Notes: generated by a model from the sequence alone, not told the origin. Counted from the first letter of the stretch, positions 1-10,308 are shown. The stretch: 64,000 nucleotides of DNA from Candidatus Rifleibacteriota bacterium (GCA_015233155.1 JADFYG010000025.1:17750-81749); one strand, 5' to 3'. Program-made: numbers and translations.

Positions 1-2481
1 CAGACCCGTGAGCGGATGAACGGTCAGCGCCTTTGCCATAGCCATCACCAGAGCCGCCGAGACTCCGTGGCCGGAAACATCTCCAACGATGATCGCAGCG
101 CGCCGCTCTCCAATGGCAAGATAATCGAAATAATCTCCACCCAACTCTGTAGCGCTCATCGAAACCCCATCAATACGCCAGCTTCCAGGCGATGGAGGAA
201 TACGAGGAAAAAGGTTCTCCTGAACGATTCGCGCCACTTCAAGATCGCTGAACCCTTCCATCATTTCATTGAATGCGCGAATCAGGTCGCCGAATTCCCC
301 TTGATCACCCTCCGGCAATCTCTCTGCAAATCGACGTTCACTCAGCGCCTCAACGCCATGCTGCAATTTGCTTATGGGCTCCAGAAACGTTCGTGCAAGC
401 AAAATCCCGATGGTCAGACTGATGAGGCTCATTGTCAATCCGGCAAAGCTGAATCGCCAACCAAGGGCCTGCAGCTCCGCGCGAATCATTCGATCGTTTC
501 CGACGGCGATCAGATGATAACCGGTGATATTCTCAGCTCTTACAGCTGTTATCAGACGAACTTCACCATTGTCTCCCTGTGCCCGAATACGAATAGTCGA
601 GCCACCGACGCGAATGCGACTCAGAAAAGGTTTCACCCAGGGTTCGACTCGGGATCGAACAGGCACGCATGATGTCGGAGAATCCGGATTCCATGCCCAT
701 AATTCGGTATCGGTAAGTCCACGCTGACAATTTGCAAGACGACGGTTCAAAAAATCGCGAACAAACTTTTCGCCGGTCCAGACCATGAGAACGAGGAAAT
801 GATTGTAGCGTCTGCTATCTATCATTGGCCATCCGGACACTATAATGTCGACGCCGCTGACCGTAAATCGGGCAACCCGGCACAGCATGCCACTCATACG
901 AGGCAGTAATAAATCAGATCCGGCGCCCGGATCAGCGGTAAACGTGCTGCTGGAGACATTCACGCTGTCACGATGCATTTCTGCGGCTTCCGGGAAATTA
1001 TTCACGGAAGAAGAGCCGACCTGGAGGGTGGAAGATTGAAGCGCCGCCAGGCTCCGCTCTCCGGTATTCATATTTTGCAAAATTTGACGCGCAAGTTTTG
1101 CCCAGAGGTTCAACCATTTGCCGTCCAGCGCTAATTTTGTTCCCCGACGCAGCTCAAGGCGAGGTCGACCGTCCGGATCATATAAAACTTCAAGATCCGC
1201 TGAAAACTTTTTGCTCAATGGTGTGATAAATGCAGCGGCAGAGGCAAATGGCGAGATATCCGGCAGACACAGCGGACTGAATTCCTTTCCAAGCTTTTCC
1301 GCCAAAGCTCCAAAAGACATAGGAAGCATTCGATCGAAACTCTGGAGTGTCTGCCCGACTTCGGAATGCCGGATTCGTTCAAGCACCTGTCGTCGTTCCG
1401 CGACATACGTTCCTGCCGTTGTCGCCATCACGATCAATGGTAAACCGGTAGCAAAAATGAAACCGGCAATAAGTCGCAATCGAATAGAGGGAATTCGACC
1501 GAAATCATGATAAAACGCGGTGCGGGTAAGATACGCGAGTATTACTGACAAGGCAATTGCGGTCAGAAGAACGAATTGTCGTTCCTCTTTCAGCCTTTCG
1601 ACCGGATTGGCGCGAAGCACTGCTGCAAGCAGAAACGATGGTCCGCATCGGCGCCATTTCCAGACGAATCCATTATCATTAATGACTTGTTCGTTGGTTT
1701 GCTCATATCTGAGCCGGCTTTTTTCCAACAGATAACGATTAAGCCCGGGCGGAACAGCTCGGGAAATGATACTGTCGGAACTCTCACATAAGGCCAGTCT
1801 CAATCGCGAATGCCGGGTGACGGCGCGAAGATTCGCCCGATATACCCTGTCGCGAAGCGGGAAGGCTTCCCAGTCCTGGACATGGTTCAGATGGACTATG
1901 AGCATTCCGCCATCGTAAGGTTGGGAAAGATACAAATAACGCTTCATATGGGATGAAGCCACATGATAGATATTCCCGTGAATCTGACTGCCTACGGGAG
2001 TGAAAATACCGAAAAAATTCCTTATCAGGAAACTCTCGCTGTCAAGTGCTTTCGAATCTCCGCGCAGAAAACGTATATAAGCTTCGAAAAATCGTCGTAA
2101 CATTCTGGATGGAACGACATCATCGCAAAGCTCAGAAACAACACCGCCCTTTCCGTCAAGGAAGGTAAAAGAGAAAACCCCGGGAAATCGGTTGCGCAGA
2201 TTGTCTCGAATCTGTCTGAATGACTTTTGCGAATTTTGTCCTGAAAATACCAGCCTCTCGACATTTCTTAACAGTCGGCAAAAAAAACGCTCGGGTTCGA
2301 CATCGGCTGCTAAAGCCGCAAGGGTATCATCCAGGCTCATTTCTATAGTTTGCTGACGTAATTCTGATCGTTCTTCCCAGGTTCCCAGGTAACCGAGTAG
2401 AGCGATCAGAATCGGAACCCCGAATGCAATTAAAGCAAATGACAACCAGTCGCGACCTTTGTCGACCGCTGATTTAATCAT
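1..2481 (-). CDS. Membrane HAMP-SpoIIE (PP2C-type) serine phosphatase, partial
   Basis: An uninterrupted minus-strand frame runs from an ATG at 2481 (preceded by GAGGCGAT) to the window edge, giving at least 827 codons. It is missing from the ORF track because its stop lies outside the window. The translation has an N-terminal membrane segment (about residues 10-30), an extracytoplasmic region, further hydrophobic segments near residues 285-330, and a last membrane segment running into a HAMP linker (EPISKLQHGVEALSERRF). A PP2C/SpoIIE start follows with ELGGDYFDY and GDVSGHGVSAAL, the metal-binding Asp/Gly motifs of this family. RsbU/SpoIIE phosphatases dephosphorylate STAS-domain anti-anti-sigma factors. 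This one would do so in response to an external signal. The catalytic domain is cut off, so its C-terminal motifs cannot be checked. A STAS/RsbW pair at 58 kb is a possible but unproven target. Confidence 0.88.
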   Translation of the reverse strand, partial: MIKSAVDKGRDWLSFALIAFGVPILIALLGYLGTWEERSELRQQTIEMSLDDTLAALAADVEPERFFCRLLRNVERLVFSGQNSQKSFRQIRDNLRNRFPGVFSFTFLDGKGGVVSELCDDVVPSRMLRRFFEAYIRFLRGDSKALDSESFLIRNFFGIFTPVGSQIHGNIYHVASSHMKRYLYLSQPYDGGMLIVHLNHVQDWEAFPLRDRVYRANLRAVTRHSRLRLALCESSDSIISRAVPPGLNRYLLEKSRLRYEQTNEQVINDNGFVWKWRRCGPSFLLAAVLRANPVERLKEERQFVLLTAIALSVILAYLTRTAFYHDFGRIPSIRLRLIAGFIFATGLPLIVMATTAGTYVAERRQVLERIRHSEVGQTLQSFDRMLPMSFGALAEKLGKEFSPLCLPDISPFASAAAFITPLSKKFSADLEVLYDPDGRPRLELRRGTKLALDGKWLNLWAKLARQILQNMNTGERSLAALQSSTLQVGSSSVNNFPEAAEMHRDSVNVSSSTFTADPGAGSDLLLPRMSGMLCRVARFTVSGVDIIVSGWPMIDSRRYNHFLVLMVWTGEKFVRDFLNRRLANCQRGLTDTELWAWNPDSPTSCVPVRSRVEPWVKPFLSRIRVGGSTIRIRAQGDNGEVRLITAVRAENITGYHLIAVGNDRMIRAELQALGWRFSFAGLTMSLISLTIGILLARTFLEPISKLQHGVEALSERRFAERLPEGDQGEFGDLIRAFNEMMEGFSDLEVARIVQENLFPRIPPSPGSWRIDGVSMSATELGGDYFDYLAIGERRAAIIVGDVSGHGVSAALVMAMAKALTVHPLTGL

Positions 2482-2557
2482 TATCGCCTCGTCGCCTGTC
2501 GCTACAGATGCTTAGTTGGGGCTTGTTAAGAAACAGTCAAACCATGCTCAATCGCAA

Positions 2558-4237
2558 TCAGAACCCGGGGGCGCGCCAGATCGGAAGGCCATCGAACAAT
2601 GTAAGGAGTACCTTCGCAGTATGGATTTCGAGCGGATGCATTTCGAAAAGATTCCGGTCGAGGAGTATGAGATCGGCTCGTTTTCCCGACTCGACTGAAC
2701 CGGTTTGCGAGTCGCGAAAATCGGCGAAAGCGGCACCACGCGTGTGTGCATCGATCATCTGTGCGAGAGTGACGCATTCGTTCGGGACATATGTTTCATC
2801 GATTCCGCGCCCGATGCCACGTCGTGTCACACCCGTGCGAATCGTATCGAGCGGGTTGAAAGTGATTACATCGCCTCCGAAGGGCCAGTCACTGGAACAC
2901 GCCACGGAAGCGCCTGACTGGAGGAAGCTGCGCATCGGATATAATGCGTGGGCTCGCTCTGGACCAAGGGGTCCGAGCACACTTTTAGTAAAGTTGCCAT
3001 CCATATAAAACCAGGATGGCTGGATATTCGCAACTACGCCAAGTCGGGCGAATCGCGGCAGATCATCACGGGAAACCATGTCCGCATGAGCTATCTGGTG
3101 GCTCGAATCACGAGGTCCGTTTTCGGAGCGGGCTTGTTCGAGACCGTCCAGTGCAAGTTTTACGGCCGCATCTCCTACCGCGTGAATATGCGCCTGCAAT
3201 CCGACGCGATCAAGCGCGGACACGACACGACGGAAGTTCACGGCATCCCAGATAGGTTCTCCGAAATTGCGTGGTTCGCCCTCATATGCTTGCCTGACCC
3301 AGGCGGTTTTCCCCTCGATAACGCCATCAAGGAAGAGTTTTCCGGTGTGGATGCGTAACAGTGAACGATCGTAACGTGCGCGAACGTCAAGCAGATCGAT
3401 AATCTGCTCAGGACCTCTATCCGGGTCGCAGAAGAGCGATGCGCAAACGCGGGCGGTCAATTTTCCGCGTTCCCAGAGGGTAGACCAGGCCTTCAAAAAT
3501 GGCGGCTTGCCCATCGCTTCATGAAATGCCGTGATGCCGAACGAGGCGGCCTTTTCGAGAAACAGCCGAGCGCCTTCGAGCTGCTCAGCGGGACCCGGCT
3601 TGGCCATGAGCCCTGACACAAGCCCCATGGCCGACCATTCACGCAGGGTTCCGGATGGCTCGCCCGTCGTCGCGTCGCGTTCTATAAGGCCGCCCGTCGG
3701 ATTTGGAGTGTCGCGGGTAATACCGGCTATCATCAGCGCTTTTGAGTTCACCCATGCAGAGTGACCATCAATGGCCTTTATAAATACCGGACGATCAGGA
3801 ACTACGGCGTCAAGCAGCTGTTTCGTCGGTCCCGAGGGCGGAAATGCGTTGTACAGCCAGCCACTACCCCGTATAAATGGCTTGTCGGAATGTTTCACGG
3901 CATACTCGCGAACATTTTCCAGATATGCGTCGACACCCTGAACTCCCTGGAGGGCGCATTCGAGCATGTCCAATGCTCCGATGAGAGGATGCAGGTGAGC
4001 ATCATGAAAGCCTGGCAGCAGAAGTTTTCCATGCATATCGATGGTTTCGGTGCGCAAGCCGACGAATGGCTTGAGATCTGTTTCAGGCCCGACGAAAACA
4101 ATTCGTCCCCCGGAAACAGCAACCGCCAGCGGCCGGGGACTTCCCCATCCCGGACTGTAAACGAAGCCGCCCCGGAATACGATGTCGGCCGGTTCAGATG
4201 TGAGTATGGCGTTCATGCGGTTTTGCTTCTGTGTCAT
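2558..4237 (-). CDS. YtcJ-like metal-dependent amidohydrolase
   Basis: This 559-residue protein of the amidohydrolase superfamily resembles the YtcJ/NfdA branch. It shows the metal-binding HxH as DAHLHP near residue 80, a Lys- and His-containing core (IHAVGDAAV, AHADMVSRDD) and a late SSDWPFG motif that supplies the conserved Asp. The C-terminal GSVESGKRADLILLDRN is the typical beta-sandwich closing segment. Length is normal for the family (about 530-580). The substrate cannot be read from sequence; characterised relatives hydrolyse N-substituted formamides or other amides. There is no signal peptide, so it is cytoplasmic. It is divergent to the CoA-transferase gene. A second ATG lies at codon 8, but neither start has a convincing Shine-Dalgarno sequence. 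Confidence 0.85.
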   Translation of the reverse strand: MTQKQNRMNAILTSEPADIVFRGGFVYSPGWGSPRPLAVAVSGGRIVFVGPETDLKPFVGLRTETIDMHGKLLLPGFHDAHLHPLIGALDMLECALQGVQGVDAYLENVREYAVKHSDKPFIRGSGWLYNAFPPSGPTKQLLDAVVPDRPVFIKAIDGHSAWVNSKALMIAGITRDTPNPTGGLIERDATTGEPSGTLREWSAMGLVSGLMAKPGPAEQLEGARLFLEKAASFGITAFHEAMGKPPFLKAWSTLWERGKLTARVCASLFCDPDRGPEQIIDLLDVRARYDRSLLRIHTGKLFLDGVIEGKTAWVRQAYEGEPRNFGEPIWDAVNFRRVVSALDRVGLQAHIHAVGDAAVKLALDGLEQARSENGPRDSSHQIAHADMVSRDDLPRFARLGVVANIQPSWFYMDGNFTKSVLGPLGPERAHALYPMRSFLQSGASVACSSDWPFGGDVITFNPLDTIRTGVTRRGIGRGIDETYVPNECVTLAQMIDAHTRGAAFADFRDSQTGSVESGKRADLILLDRNLFEMHPLEIHTAKVLLTLFDGLPIWRAPGF

Positions 4238-4246
4238 GACGGCATT

Positions 4247-4255
4247 AGTATATCA
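4247..4255 (-). promoter_or_regulatory. Extended -10 element directly upstream of the amidohydrolase start
   Basis: On the minus strand the sequence reads TGATATACT, a TGn extended -10 with a near-consensus hexamer. Only 9 bases separate the hexamer from the ATG at 4237, so transcription would begin at or within a few bases of the start codon. That predicts a leaderless or nearly leaderless mRNA, consistent with the missing Shine-Dalgarno sequence. The -35 candidate is weak (TTTGAA at a spacing of 16). Confidence 0.45.
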
Positions 4256-4317
4256 TGGATGAGCAACTTTCAAAATTACTGTAACATGTTGATATGGAAC
4301 GACAGAAGGAGAATCCT

Positions 4318-6351
4318 ATGAACGCCCCGATTCATCCCGTGATTAAGCACCCGCTTCTTAACTCCCCGCTTACTGCGCGCCTGAAAAAAAACAAAATAGT
4401 TACCGCGGAAGAAGCAGTCCGTGTCATTCGCGACGGAGACACTATTGCAACGGGCGGTTTCGTCGGGATCGGTTTTCCGGAAGGTATTGCCGTAACAATC
4501 GAAAAGACATTTCTGGAACATGGGCGCCCATGCAACTTGACGCTCGTGTATGCGGCCGGTCAAGGTGACGGCGGAGATCGCGGCCTCAACCACCTGGGGC
4601 ATGAAGGTCTGGTGAAAAAGGTGATCGGTGGCCATTGGGGATTGGTTCCGAAATTGCAGAAGATGGCAATCGAGAACAAGATTGCCGCATATAACCTGCC
4701 GCAGGGTGTGATTTCCCACCTGTATCGAGATATTGCCGCGAAAAAGCCGCGCACGATCACTGGCGTTGGTATCGGAACCTTCGTCGATCCGCGTTTTGGC
4801 GGCGGAAAAATTAATGCGAAAACAACTGAAGACCTCGTAGAGTTGATTTCTTTCGACGGACAGGAATATCTGGCCTATCGCACATTTCCCATCAATGTTG
4901 CAATTTTGCGCGGCACCACGGCGGACACAGAGGGCAACATAAGCATGGAAAAGGAGGCTCTTACACTCGAAGCGCTTTCCATAGCAATGGCAGCCCGGAA
5001 TTCAGGTGGTTTTGTAATAGTGCAGGTCGAGCGCATCGCCGAGCGGGGAACCCTGCATCCGCGTCAGGTGAAGATTCCCGGCATTTTTGTCGACTGCGTT
5101 GTGGTCGGGAAACCCGAGCAGCATTGGCAGACATTTGCGAGCGTGTATAATCCCGCATACAGCGGCGAACTTCGGGCGCCCATGCAATCTATTGAACCCA
5201 TGGAAATGAGCGAGCGAAAAATCATCGCTCGTCGGGCCGCATTCGAACTCGCCGTCAACAGTGTTGTCAATCTCGGAATAGGCATGCCTGAAGGCGTTGC
5301 AAGCATCGCCAACGAAGAAAAAATGATCGACTTGATTACTCTTACCACGGAACCAGGTGTCATTGGGGGTATTCCGGCGGGCGGCCTCAACTTCGGCGCA
5401 GGTGTCAACGTTGATGCAGTAATCGACCAGCCATACCAGTTCGATTTCTACGACGGAGGCGGCCTGGATACCGCCTTTCTCGGTCTGGCCCAGACCGACG
5501 TCGAGGGCAACCTCAATGTCAGCAAATTCGGTCCGAAACTTGCCGGTGCGGGTGGCTTCATCAACATAAGTCAGAATGCGAAAAAAGTCGTATTTGTCGG
5601 AACCTTTACGGCAAGCGGTCTTGAAGTCGCAACGGAAAACGGGCATCTGAAGATCGTCAAAGAGGGGCGCGTCAGGAAGTTCATCAGGAAGGTTGAGCAT
5701 GTCACGTTCAGCGGCTCAGTTGCACGTACGCGGCGACAGCAGGTCTTTTATGTCACAGAACGAGCGGTGTTTCGGCTCGCGGATGACGGAATGGAGCTGA
5801 TCGAAATAGCGCCAGGCATAGATCTCGAACGCGACATTCTCGCCCAGATGGAGTTCAAACCGATCATTCGCGGCACTCCACGACTCATGGATGCCCGCAT
5901 TTTCAATGATGAACCAATGGGACTGAAAGAAGAACTCCTCTCTTTACCTCTGTCGGAACGCCTTGTATATAACACTGCGGACGAAATTTTCTTCGTTAAC
6001 TTCGAGGGTTACTCCGTCAAAACCTCTGCCCAGATTCGCGATATAGAAGAACGGGTCATAGCGATTCTTTCCCAGCTTCAGAAACGGGTGAGTGCCATCG
6101 TAAATTACGACAATTTCATGATACTGCCCGATGTGGTTGACGAGTATTCCGCTATGGTCCGACGACTGTGCGACAAATATTATTCAGATGTCACACGCTA
6201 CACTACGAGCACGTTCTTGCGCATGAAACTCGGAGATGCTCTTTCCAGGAGAGGAGTCGCTCCGCATATCTATGCTTCGCGTGAGGAGGCGGGTTCGGTA
6301 CTGGCCGATCTCAGAAAGCCTGACTCTGTCAGAAAGCCAAACCAGGGCTGA
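4318..6351 (+). CDS. Fused acyl-CoA:acetate/3-ketoacid CoA-transferase with C-terminal extension
   Basis: This is a 677-residue class I CoA-transferase with alpha and beta halves in one chain, as in YdiF/propionate CoA-transferase. The alpha half opens with the CoA-transferase GxGxxG-type loop ([12 protein letters not shown]), and the beta half carries [13 protein letters not shown] and [14 protein letters not shown], whose Glu is the expected catalytic residue that forms the glutamyl-CoA thioester. The ORF-track start at 4294 reads through the AAGGAG ribosome binding site. The ATG at 4318, eight bases after it, is the better start. Relatives exchange CoA between short-chain acyl-CoAs and acetate, which would fit the butyrate genes at 24-26 kb. 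About 130 residues at the C terminus lie beyond the usual end of the family (about 520-530) and are unassigned. Confidence 0.88.
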   Translation: MNAPIHPVIKHPLLNSPLTARLKKNKIVTAEEAVRVIRDGDTIATGGFVGIGFPEGIAVTIEKTFLEHGRPCNLTLVYAAGQGDGGDRGLNHLGHEGLVKKVIGGHWGLVPKLQKMAIENKIAAYNLPQGVISHLYRDIAAKKPRTITGVGIGTFVDPRFGGGKINAKTTEDLVELISFDGQEYLAYRTFPINVAILRGTTADTEGNISMEKEALTLEALSIAMAARNSGGFVIVQVERIAERGTLHPRQVKIPGIFVDCVVVGKPEQHWQTFASVYNPAYSGELRAPMQSIEPMEMSERKIIARRAAFELAVNSVVNLGIGMPEGVASIANEEKMIDLITLTTEPGVIGGIPAGGLNFGAGVNVDAVIDQPYQFDFYDGGGLDTAFLGLAQTDVEGNLNVSKFGPKLAGAGGFINISQNAKKVVFVGTFTASGLEVATENGHLKIVKEGRVRKFIRKVEHVTFSGSVARTRRQQVFYVTERAVFRLADDGMELIEIAPGIDLERDILAQMEFKPIIRGTPRLMDARIFNDEPMGLKEELLSLPLSERLVYNTADEIFFVNFEGYSVKTSAQIRDIEERVIAILSQLQKRVSAIVNYDNFMILPDVVDEYSAMVRRLCDKYYSDVTRYTTSTFLRMKLGDALSRRGVAPHIYASREEAGSVLADLRKPDSVRKPNQG

Positions 6352-6389
6352 AACCATCAAAACACTGGTTTCATCTCACAAGCGAATAT

Positions 6390-7127
6390 TTACGGCTTTT
6401 GTCCGGTGAAATAAAGGGCATGGGAATCAGGCTTCAGCGCACTTTTGTCAGTATCAGCAAACAAAGTGATGTTTTGAAAACCGGAACTTTCCAAACCTGT
6501 TTTCAGTTCCTGCATGGTCAGCGGATAAAGAAAAACTCTGTTGGTCTGGCTTTCTCCTGACGCAAATTCAGTCAGGACAGTCTCAAAGATCAATCGGGAT
6601 TCCTGTTCGGGATAGATGTAACGTCTTTCAAACCTGATTCCGTTCTGCTCGATGACAGGCAGACCTGGAAGCCTGTCGCGGAGAATTCTATCGTAATGGA
6701 TAATCTGACCGAAGAAGATTCCGTCAGGTTGCAGTATAGAAAATACCTGGCTGGCCATTGCTCTCACCGAGGCCGGATCCGGAAGATGGGCCATTGTATT
6801 CCCGAGACAGACTACCGCTTCGAACTCGGCGGGTGAAAACAGGTTTTTCAACTGTAGCATGTTTCCCGCCTGAAATGAAACTCGGGTATTTTGATATTTC
6901 CGCGCCAGACGGACCATCGCAGCATCAAGGTCGATACCGGTGACTGAATGTCCCATCCGGCCCAGGGCATTGGCTAGTACGCCCGTAGCACAGCCTATGT
7001 CAAGGACTTTTCCACCAGCGGCCGGCAGATATCCGTGAATAAACGGAGCCAGATCTTCATCGAGAGGAAATATCCGGTTATACATTGCCGCGATATTTGA
7101 ATAAAAAGCCACGACAGCCTCCTTCAC
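6390..7127 (-). CDS. Class I SAM-dependent methyltransferase
   Basis: This 245-residue cytoplasmic protein has a Rossmann methyltransferase fold. Motif I is KVLDIGCATGVLANAL near residues 40-55, followed by the acidic ribose-binding VTGIDLD and a motif IV-like FEAVVCLGNTMAHL. The second half is a beta-rich segment common in small-molecule methyltransferases, and nothing indicates the substrate. It faces the CoA-transferase gene tail to tail, with a short hairpin (GAAACCA/TGGTTTC, 6350-6372) between the two stops that has no T tract. Upstream it is separated from ppnP by the 155 bp inverted-repeat element. Confidence 0.82.
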   Translation of the reverse strand: MKEAVVAFYSNIAAMYNRIFPLDEDLAPFIHGYLPAAGGKVLDIGCATGVLANALGRMGHSVTGIDLDAAMVRLARKYQNTRVSFQAGNMLQLKNLFSPAEFEAVVCLGNTMAHLPDPASVRAMASQVFSILQPDGIFFGQIIHYDRILRDRLPGLPVIEQNGIRFERRYIYPEQESRLIFETVLTEFASGESQTNRVFLYPLTMQELKTGLESSGFQNITLFADTDKSALKPDSHALYFTGQKP

Positions 7128-7188
7128 GAAGATGGTTTTCCATAATAATCCAATCAGGGCGTGGGAACAATCCCATTTTCATCAGCCC

Positions 7189-7343
7189 CAGGGTCATTTA
7201 ATTCTCGACAGGTAGAGCAGCGACCGCCGGGCGCGCCGCATTTTTTGCCACGAGCTTTCTCGGCGGGCCCGGCGGTCCCGCCCTACCATTCGTTGAAATC
7301 AGTCTATTCAAGCCATTCTACGGTCGAGAATTAAATGACCCTG
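7189..7343. repeat. 155 bp MITE-like element with perfect 21 bp terminal inverted repeats
   Basis: The sequence cagggtcatttaattctcgac at 7189-7209 is the exact reverse complement of 7323-7343. Inside these ends a second inverted pair (ggtagagcagcgaccgccgggc at 7211 against gcccggcggtcccgccctacc near 7267-7287) also matches almost completely. The whole unit could therefore fold into a long hairpin around a short loop. It has no coding capacity and fills about half of the 322 bp gap between the methyltransferase and ppnP. The structure is that of a non-autonomous mobile element or a large REP/BIME-type repeat. The rest of the gap shows only the ppnP leader. Confidence 0.75.
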
Positions 7344-7449
7344 CATCGTTCCCGGGAATCAGCTGAGTCAGGTTATAACGGGTTGATTCAAAGATAGATT
7401 CGCTGTATTATTTCGGCGGTAATTTCATTTTCTGACGGAGGAGTCAAAG

Positions 7450-7731
7450 ATGTTCAAGTCCAACGAGTATTTTGATGGAAAAGTAAAATCCATAGCCTTC
7501 ACTACCGATGAAGGACCGGCGACCATTGGCGTAATGGCACCGGGCGAGTATGAATTCGGAACATCAAAACTTGAAATAATGACTGTAATCAGTGGCAAGC
7601 TAACGGTAAAACTTCCAGATTCCAAGGAGTGGAAAGAGTTCCGGAAAAACGACAGTTTCACCGTTCAGGCCGGGAAAAAATTCAATCTGAAAGTGGAGGG
7701 TGATACCTCCTATCTCTGTTTGTACAAATGA
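7450..7731 (+). CDS. ppnP: Pyrimidine/purine nucleoside phosphorylase PpnP (DUF1255)
   Basis: This 93-residue single-domain cupin matches the PpnP/YaiE family in length and pattern. It begins [13 protein letters not shown], has the central [23 protein letters not shown] and ends [10 protein letters not shown]. PpnP enzymes carry out phosphorolysis of several nucleosides to free base and ribose-1-phosphate in the cytoplasm. A strong ribosome binding site (GGAGGAG) precedes the ATG. The gene lies just 14 bases before the next, unrelated-looking gene on the same strand. Confidence 0.92.
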   Translation: MFKSNEYFDGKVKSIAFTTDEGPATIGVMAPGEYEFGTSKLEIMTVISGKLTVKLPDSKEWKEFRKNDSFTVQAGKKFNLKVEGDTSYLCLYK

Positions 7732-7745
7732 GCTGAGTCTTCAAC

Positions 7746-10295
7746 ATGAACGCACGACACAATAAGCTGCGACAACAATCAATTCTTGTTCTTGTTCTTT
7801 TTTCATTCCTTTTTTCCATCTTCAGTCCGGCTTTTGCCGGAAACCAATCACCCCTTACTACCATTGAAGCAAGCTATCAGCGGGCTTATCAGGCCTATTT
7901 GTCGAGCGTGGTCTCAGGTGCTTCCAGCGACGAAATACAAAAAAACCTTGATGCATACCTTAAGGTTTATGGTGAGTATCTAAAAACTCAGAGCCCTAAG
8001 GGGCCTGTTCAAAATCCGGTTACATCGAGTTATTCAACCGGCTCGGGCGCTGCTTTAAAAACAGCTGATCAGCAGGCATTATCGGCCACTTCCATCGCCA
8101 CGGGGCCACAATCGCTGATAAAAACCACACAGAGCTGGCTTGGGAAGATTTTTACAAAGGCCAAACAAATCCTCTTTGGCGGCGAAAAAAATGCAATGCC
8201 GCTACCGGAAAAAATCCTCTGGAATATTGGCAAGGCACTTGTTCCTGCTTTCGGAGTGATGTTCAGCGCGGCACTGCTTGTTTCGGTATCCCCGCTGCTG
8301 ATGATTTTCGGTGGAATCGCTGTTGGAGCAAGCCTCGGGGGACTGCTTACATATTCATATGAAAAAAGGATGAATTCCAAATATCGCGAAACCCCCAAGG
8401 AAAACGGTAAAATCTGGAGGGATGTCGCCGTCCAAGCCGCTGTTGATGCAGTCATAGCACCTTTTAATCTTGCCACGGTCGGATTGTTCGGAATGATAGG
8501 GCCCACCGTTGGCGCTGCCATTGGGCGGGTCGCTTTGACTCAGGCCGGACTGACCTTTGCCGGGAGCGCCGTTTCTTCCGGAGTGGGCGGACTGGTTAAA
8601 CACGCTTTTGCCACCAATTATTTCCATTACCCGGAAAAGATTGCCTCCGATGAAAAAAAGATCGATGATATGCTCGATGCACATATTGCCGCTGGAACCA
8701 CCCTTTCTGACGCAGAACTGAAAGAGCTTGATCGACTCAGGGCTGACATCGATTCCATGAAAAGTGAAGATTATACACCGGCCGATCTTGGGAAAGATTT
8801 GAAACGTGCGGCTGTTTCTGCGGTCATAAGCGGTTTTGCCGGATCAGTTTTCGCCGACAAGGCTTACACTGCTGATTCAGGCCGATGGGCCGACCGGATT
8901 GCATTAAAAGTTTTTGGAACCGCAGCCCACGGGAAACAGATTTCCGCTCTGGTTTCAACCGTTCCGGTGAATTTCGTGAGCGGAGTCTCCGGAGCCGCTC
9001 TTGAAAAACATTTTATCAGCCAGGACATCCTGAATCTTCAGAGTCAGCAGAGCCAATACCAGGCCGGTACCATCGGACATCAATATTATGATGGACTCAT
9101 CAGGCAAATGGAAGCAAAGCGCGACTCCATTAATCTGACGAACGCCGGTGTTGATTCCATGGTGAACAATTTTGCAATTCGCGCCGCCCAGATTACTGTA
9201 CAGGGTCTGAAATACAATCTGGTCGACGCCCCACAAGCAAAAAAACAAATCCTTGATGATAAATATCGATCCCAGAATCCTGAATGGCAAAAGGCTTCGG
9301 GGCTTTATGACAAGTATCAGAATGTCATGAAAGGGATTCCTAATCCCGTTAAATTCAAGAGTCCCGTTGCATACGCCAAAGCCCAGGCCGATTATGTAAA
9401 AAATCTCGAATCTGCCAGACGTGAATGGCTGGGACAATGCCTGAATGCGCAAAATGTGGAAAATCAGCCCAACAATCAGTTGTTGAAGCAGCAAATCGAA
9501 ACCCAGTATGATCATGATCTGAAAATGAACCAGATACTCGAACTGGGCCGCTTAAAGGGGGGCATGGCCCACATCGATGCCATGAAAACCATCATCAAGG
9601 ACCAAAATCCAAAACTTCAGATGAATGATCAGGATTTGACCAAATTAGCTTGTCAGGCCATTGCCAAATCTTATTCTGACAAATTCACTTCCTGCACTAC
9701 GAAAGTTCAGGAAATTGAAGGCACAATAAAAAAATATGATGATTACAAGGCCGGACGCCTTACCCTCAGTGACGCTGAAGCCAGAAGTCTGGAAGCTCAG
9801 CGTGATCTCATAAGTCCTTCTCAATACAAAGCGGCCCTTGTAGAAAAACAGGTGTATGAACTGAAATCCAGCAATGTTCGTTGGGATGATGTTGAAAAAA
9901 GAATGCCGGAAATTCTTGCCCAATCCGAAAGGATGACACTTGATAAATACGGCGGCAACTGGGGAAAAGTTCTTATTGCTGAAATGTATGCCAATGGACT
10001 CGCTCAGTATAAATATAATCCTGATGGATCTGTCCATTTTAAGGATGAAATGAAAAATATCGCAGCGAAAGTGCCGGGTATGATTGAATCCGGAGTGGTA
10101 AATGACTACAAGACACGGGTTAACAATGCCATAATTTCATCCATAATCCCTGCAAACTCTGCTCAGCAAAATGTGTTTGAAAGAAATATGCAGAGTGTTG
10201 CCAAAACCGCGATCACAGAGGGAACTGGTGGGATCATCGATTCAGTTTACGGCGCCTCCAAGGACAAGATCATTGGAGGATTCTCCGGACATTAG
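7746..10295 (+). CDS. Large exported protein of unknown function
   Basis: This 849-residue protein has an N-terminal signal peptide (hydrophobic LVLVLFSFLFSIFSPAFA, likely cleaved after AFA). Two glycine/alanine-rich hydrophobic stretches lie at about residues 155-200 (LVPAFGVMFSAALLVSVSP) and 230-285. The remaining two thirds is hydrophilic, helical and rich in Lys, Gln and Asp, with likely coiled-coil parts. I recognise no enzymatic domain or repeat. The Ala/Gly-rich segments recall membrane-inserting or pore-forming regions, which is inference only. It starts 14 bases after ppnP, and 13 bases after its stop is a small membrane protein, so the two probably form a pair. Base composition is somewhat more AT-rich than neighbouring genes. 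Confidence 0.7.
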   Translation: MNARHNKLRQQSILVLVLFSFLFSIFSPAFAGNQSPLTTIEASYQRAYQAYLSSVVSGASSDEIQKNLDAYLKVYGEYLKTQSPKGPVQNPVTSSYSTGSGAALKTADQQALSATSIATGPQSLIKTTQSWLGKIFTKAKQILFGGEKNAMPLPEKILWNIGKALVPAFGVMFSAALLVSVSPLLMIFGGIAVGASLGGLLTYSYEKRMNSKYRETPKENGKIWRDVAVQAAVDAVIAPFNLATVGLFGMIGPTVGAAIGRVALTQAGLTFAGSAVSSGVGGLVKHAFATNYFHYPEKIASDEKKIDDMLDAHIAAGTTLSDAELKELDRLRADIDSMKSEDYTPADLGKDLKRAAVSAVISGFAGSVFADKAYTADSGRWADRIALKVFGTAAHGKQISALVSTVPVNFVSGVSGAALEKHFISQDILNLQSQQSQYQAGTIGHQYYDGLIRQMEAKRDSINLTNAGVDSMVNNFAIRAAQITVQGLKYNLVDAPQAKKQILDDKYRSQNPEWQKASGLYDKYQNVMKGIPNPVKFKSPVAYAKAQADYVKNLESARREWLGQCLNAQNVENQPNNQLLKQQIETQYDHDLKMNQILELGRLKGGMAHIDAMKTIIKDQNPKLQMNDQDLTKLACQAIAKSYSDKFTSCTTKVQEIEGTIKKYDDYKAGRLTLSDAEARSLEAQRDLISPSQYKAALVEKQVYELKSSNVRWDDVEKRMPEILAQSERMTLDKYGGNWGKVLIAEMYANGLAQYKYNPDGSVHFKDEMKNIAAKVPGMIESGVVNDYKTRVNNAIISSIIPANSAQQNVFERNMQSVAKTAITEGTGGIIDSVYGASKDKIIGGFSGH

Positions 10296-10308
10296 GGGAT
10301 GATCATAG

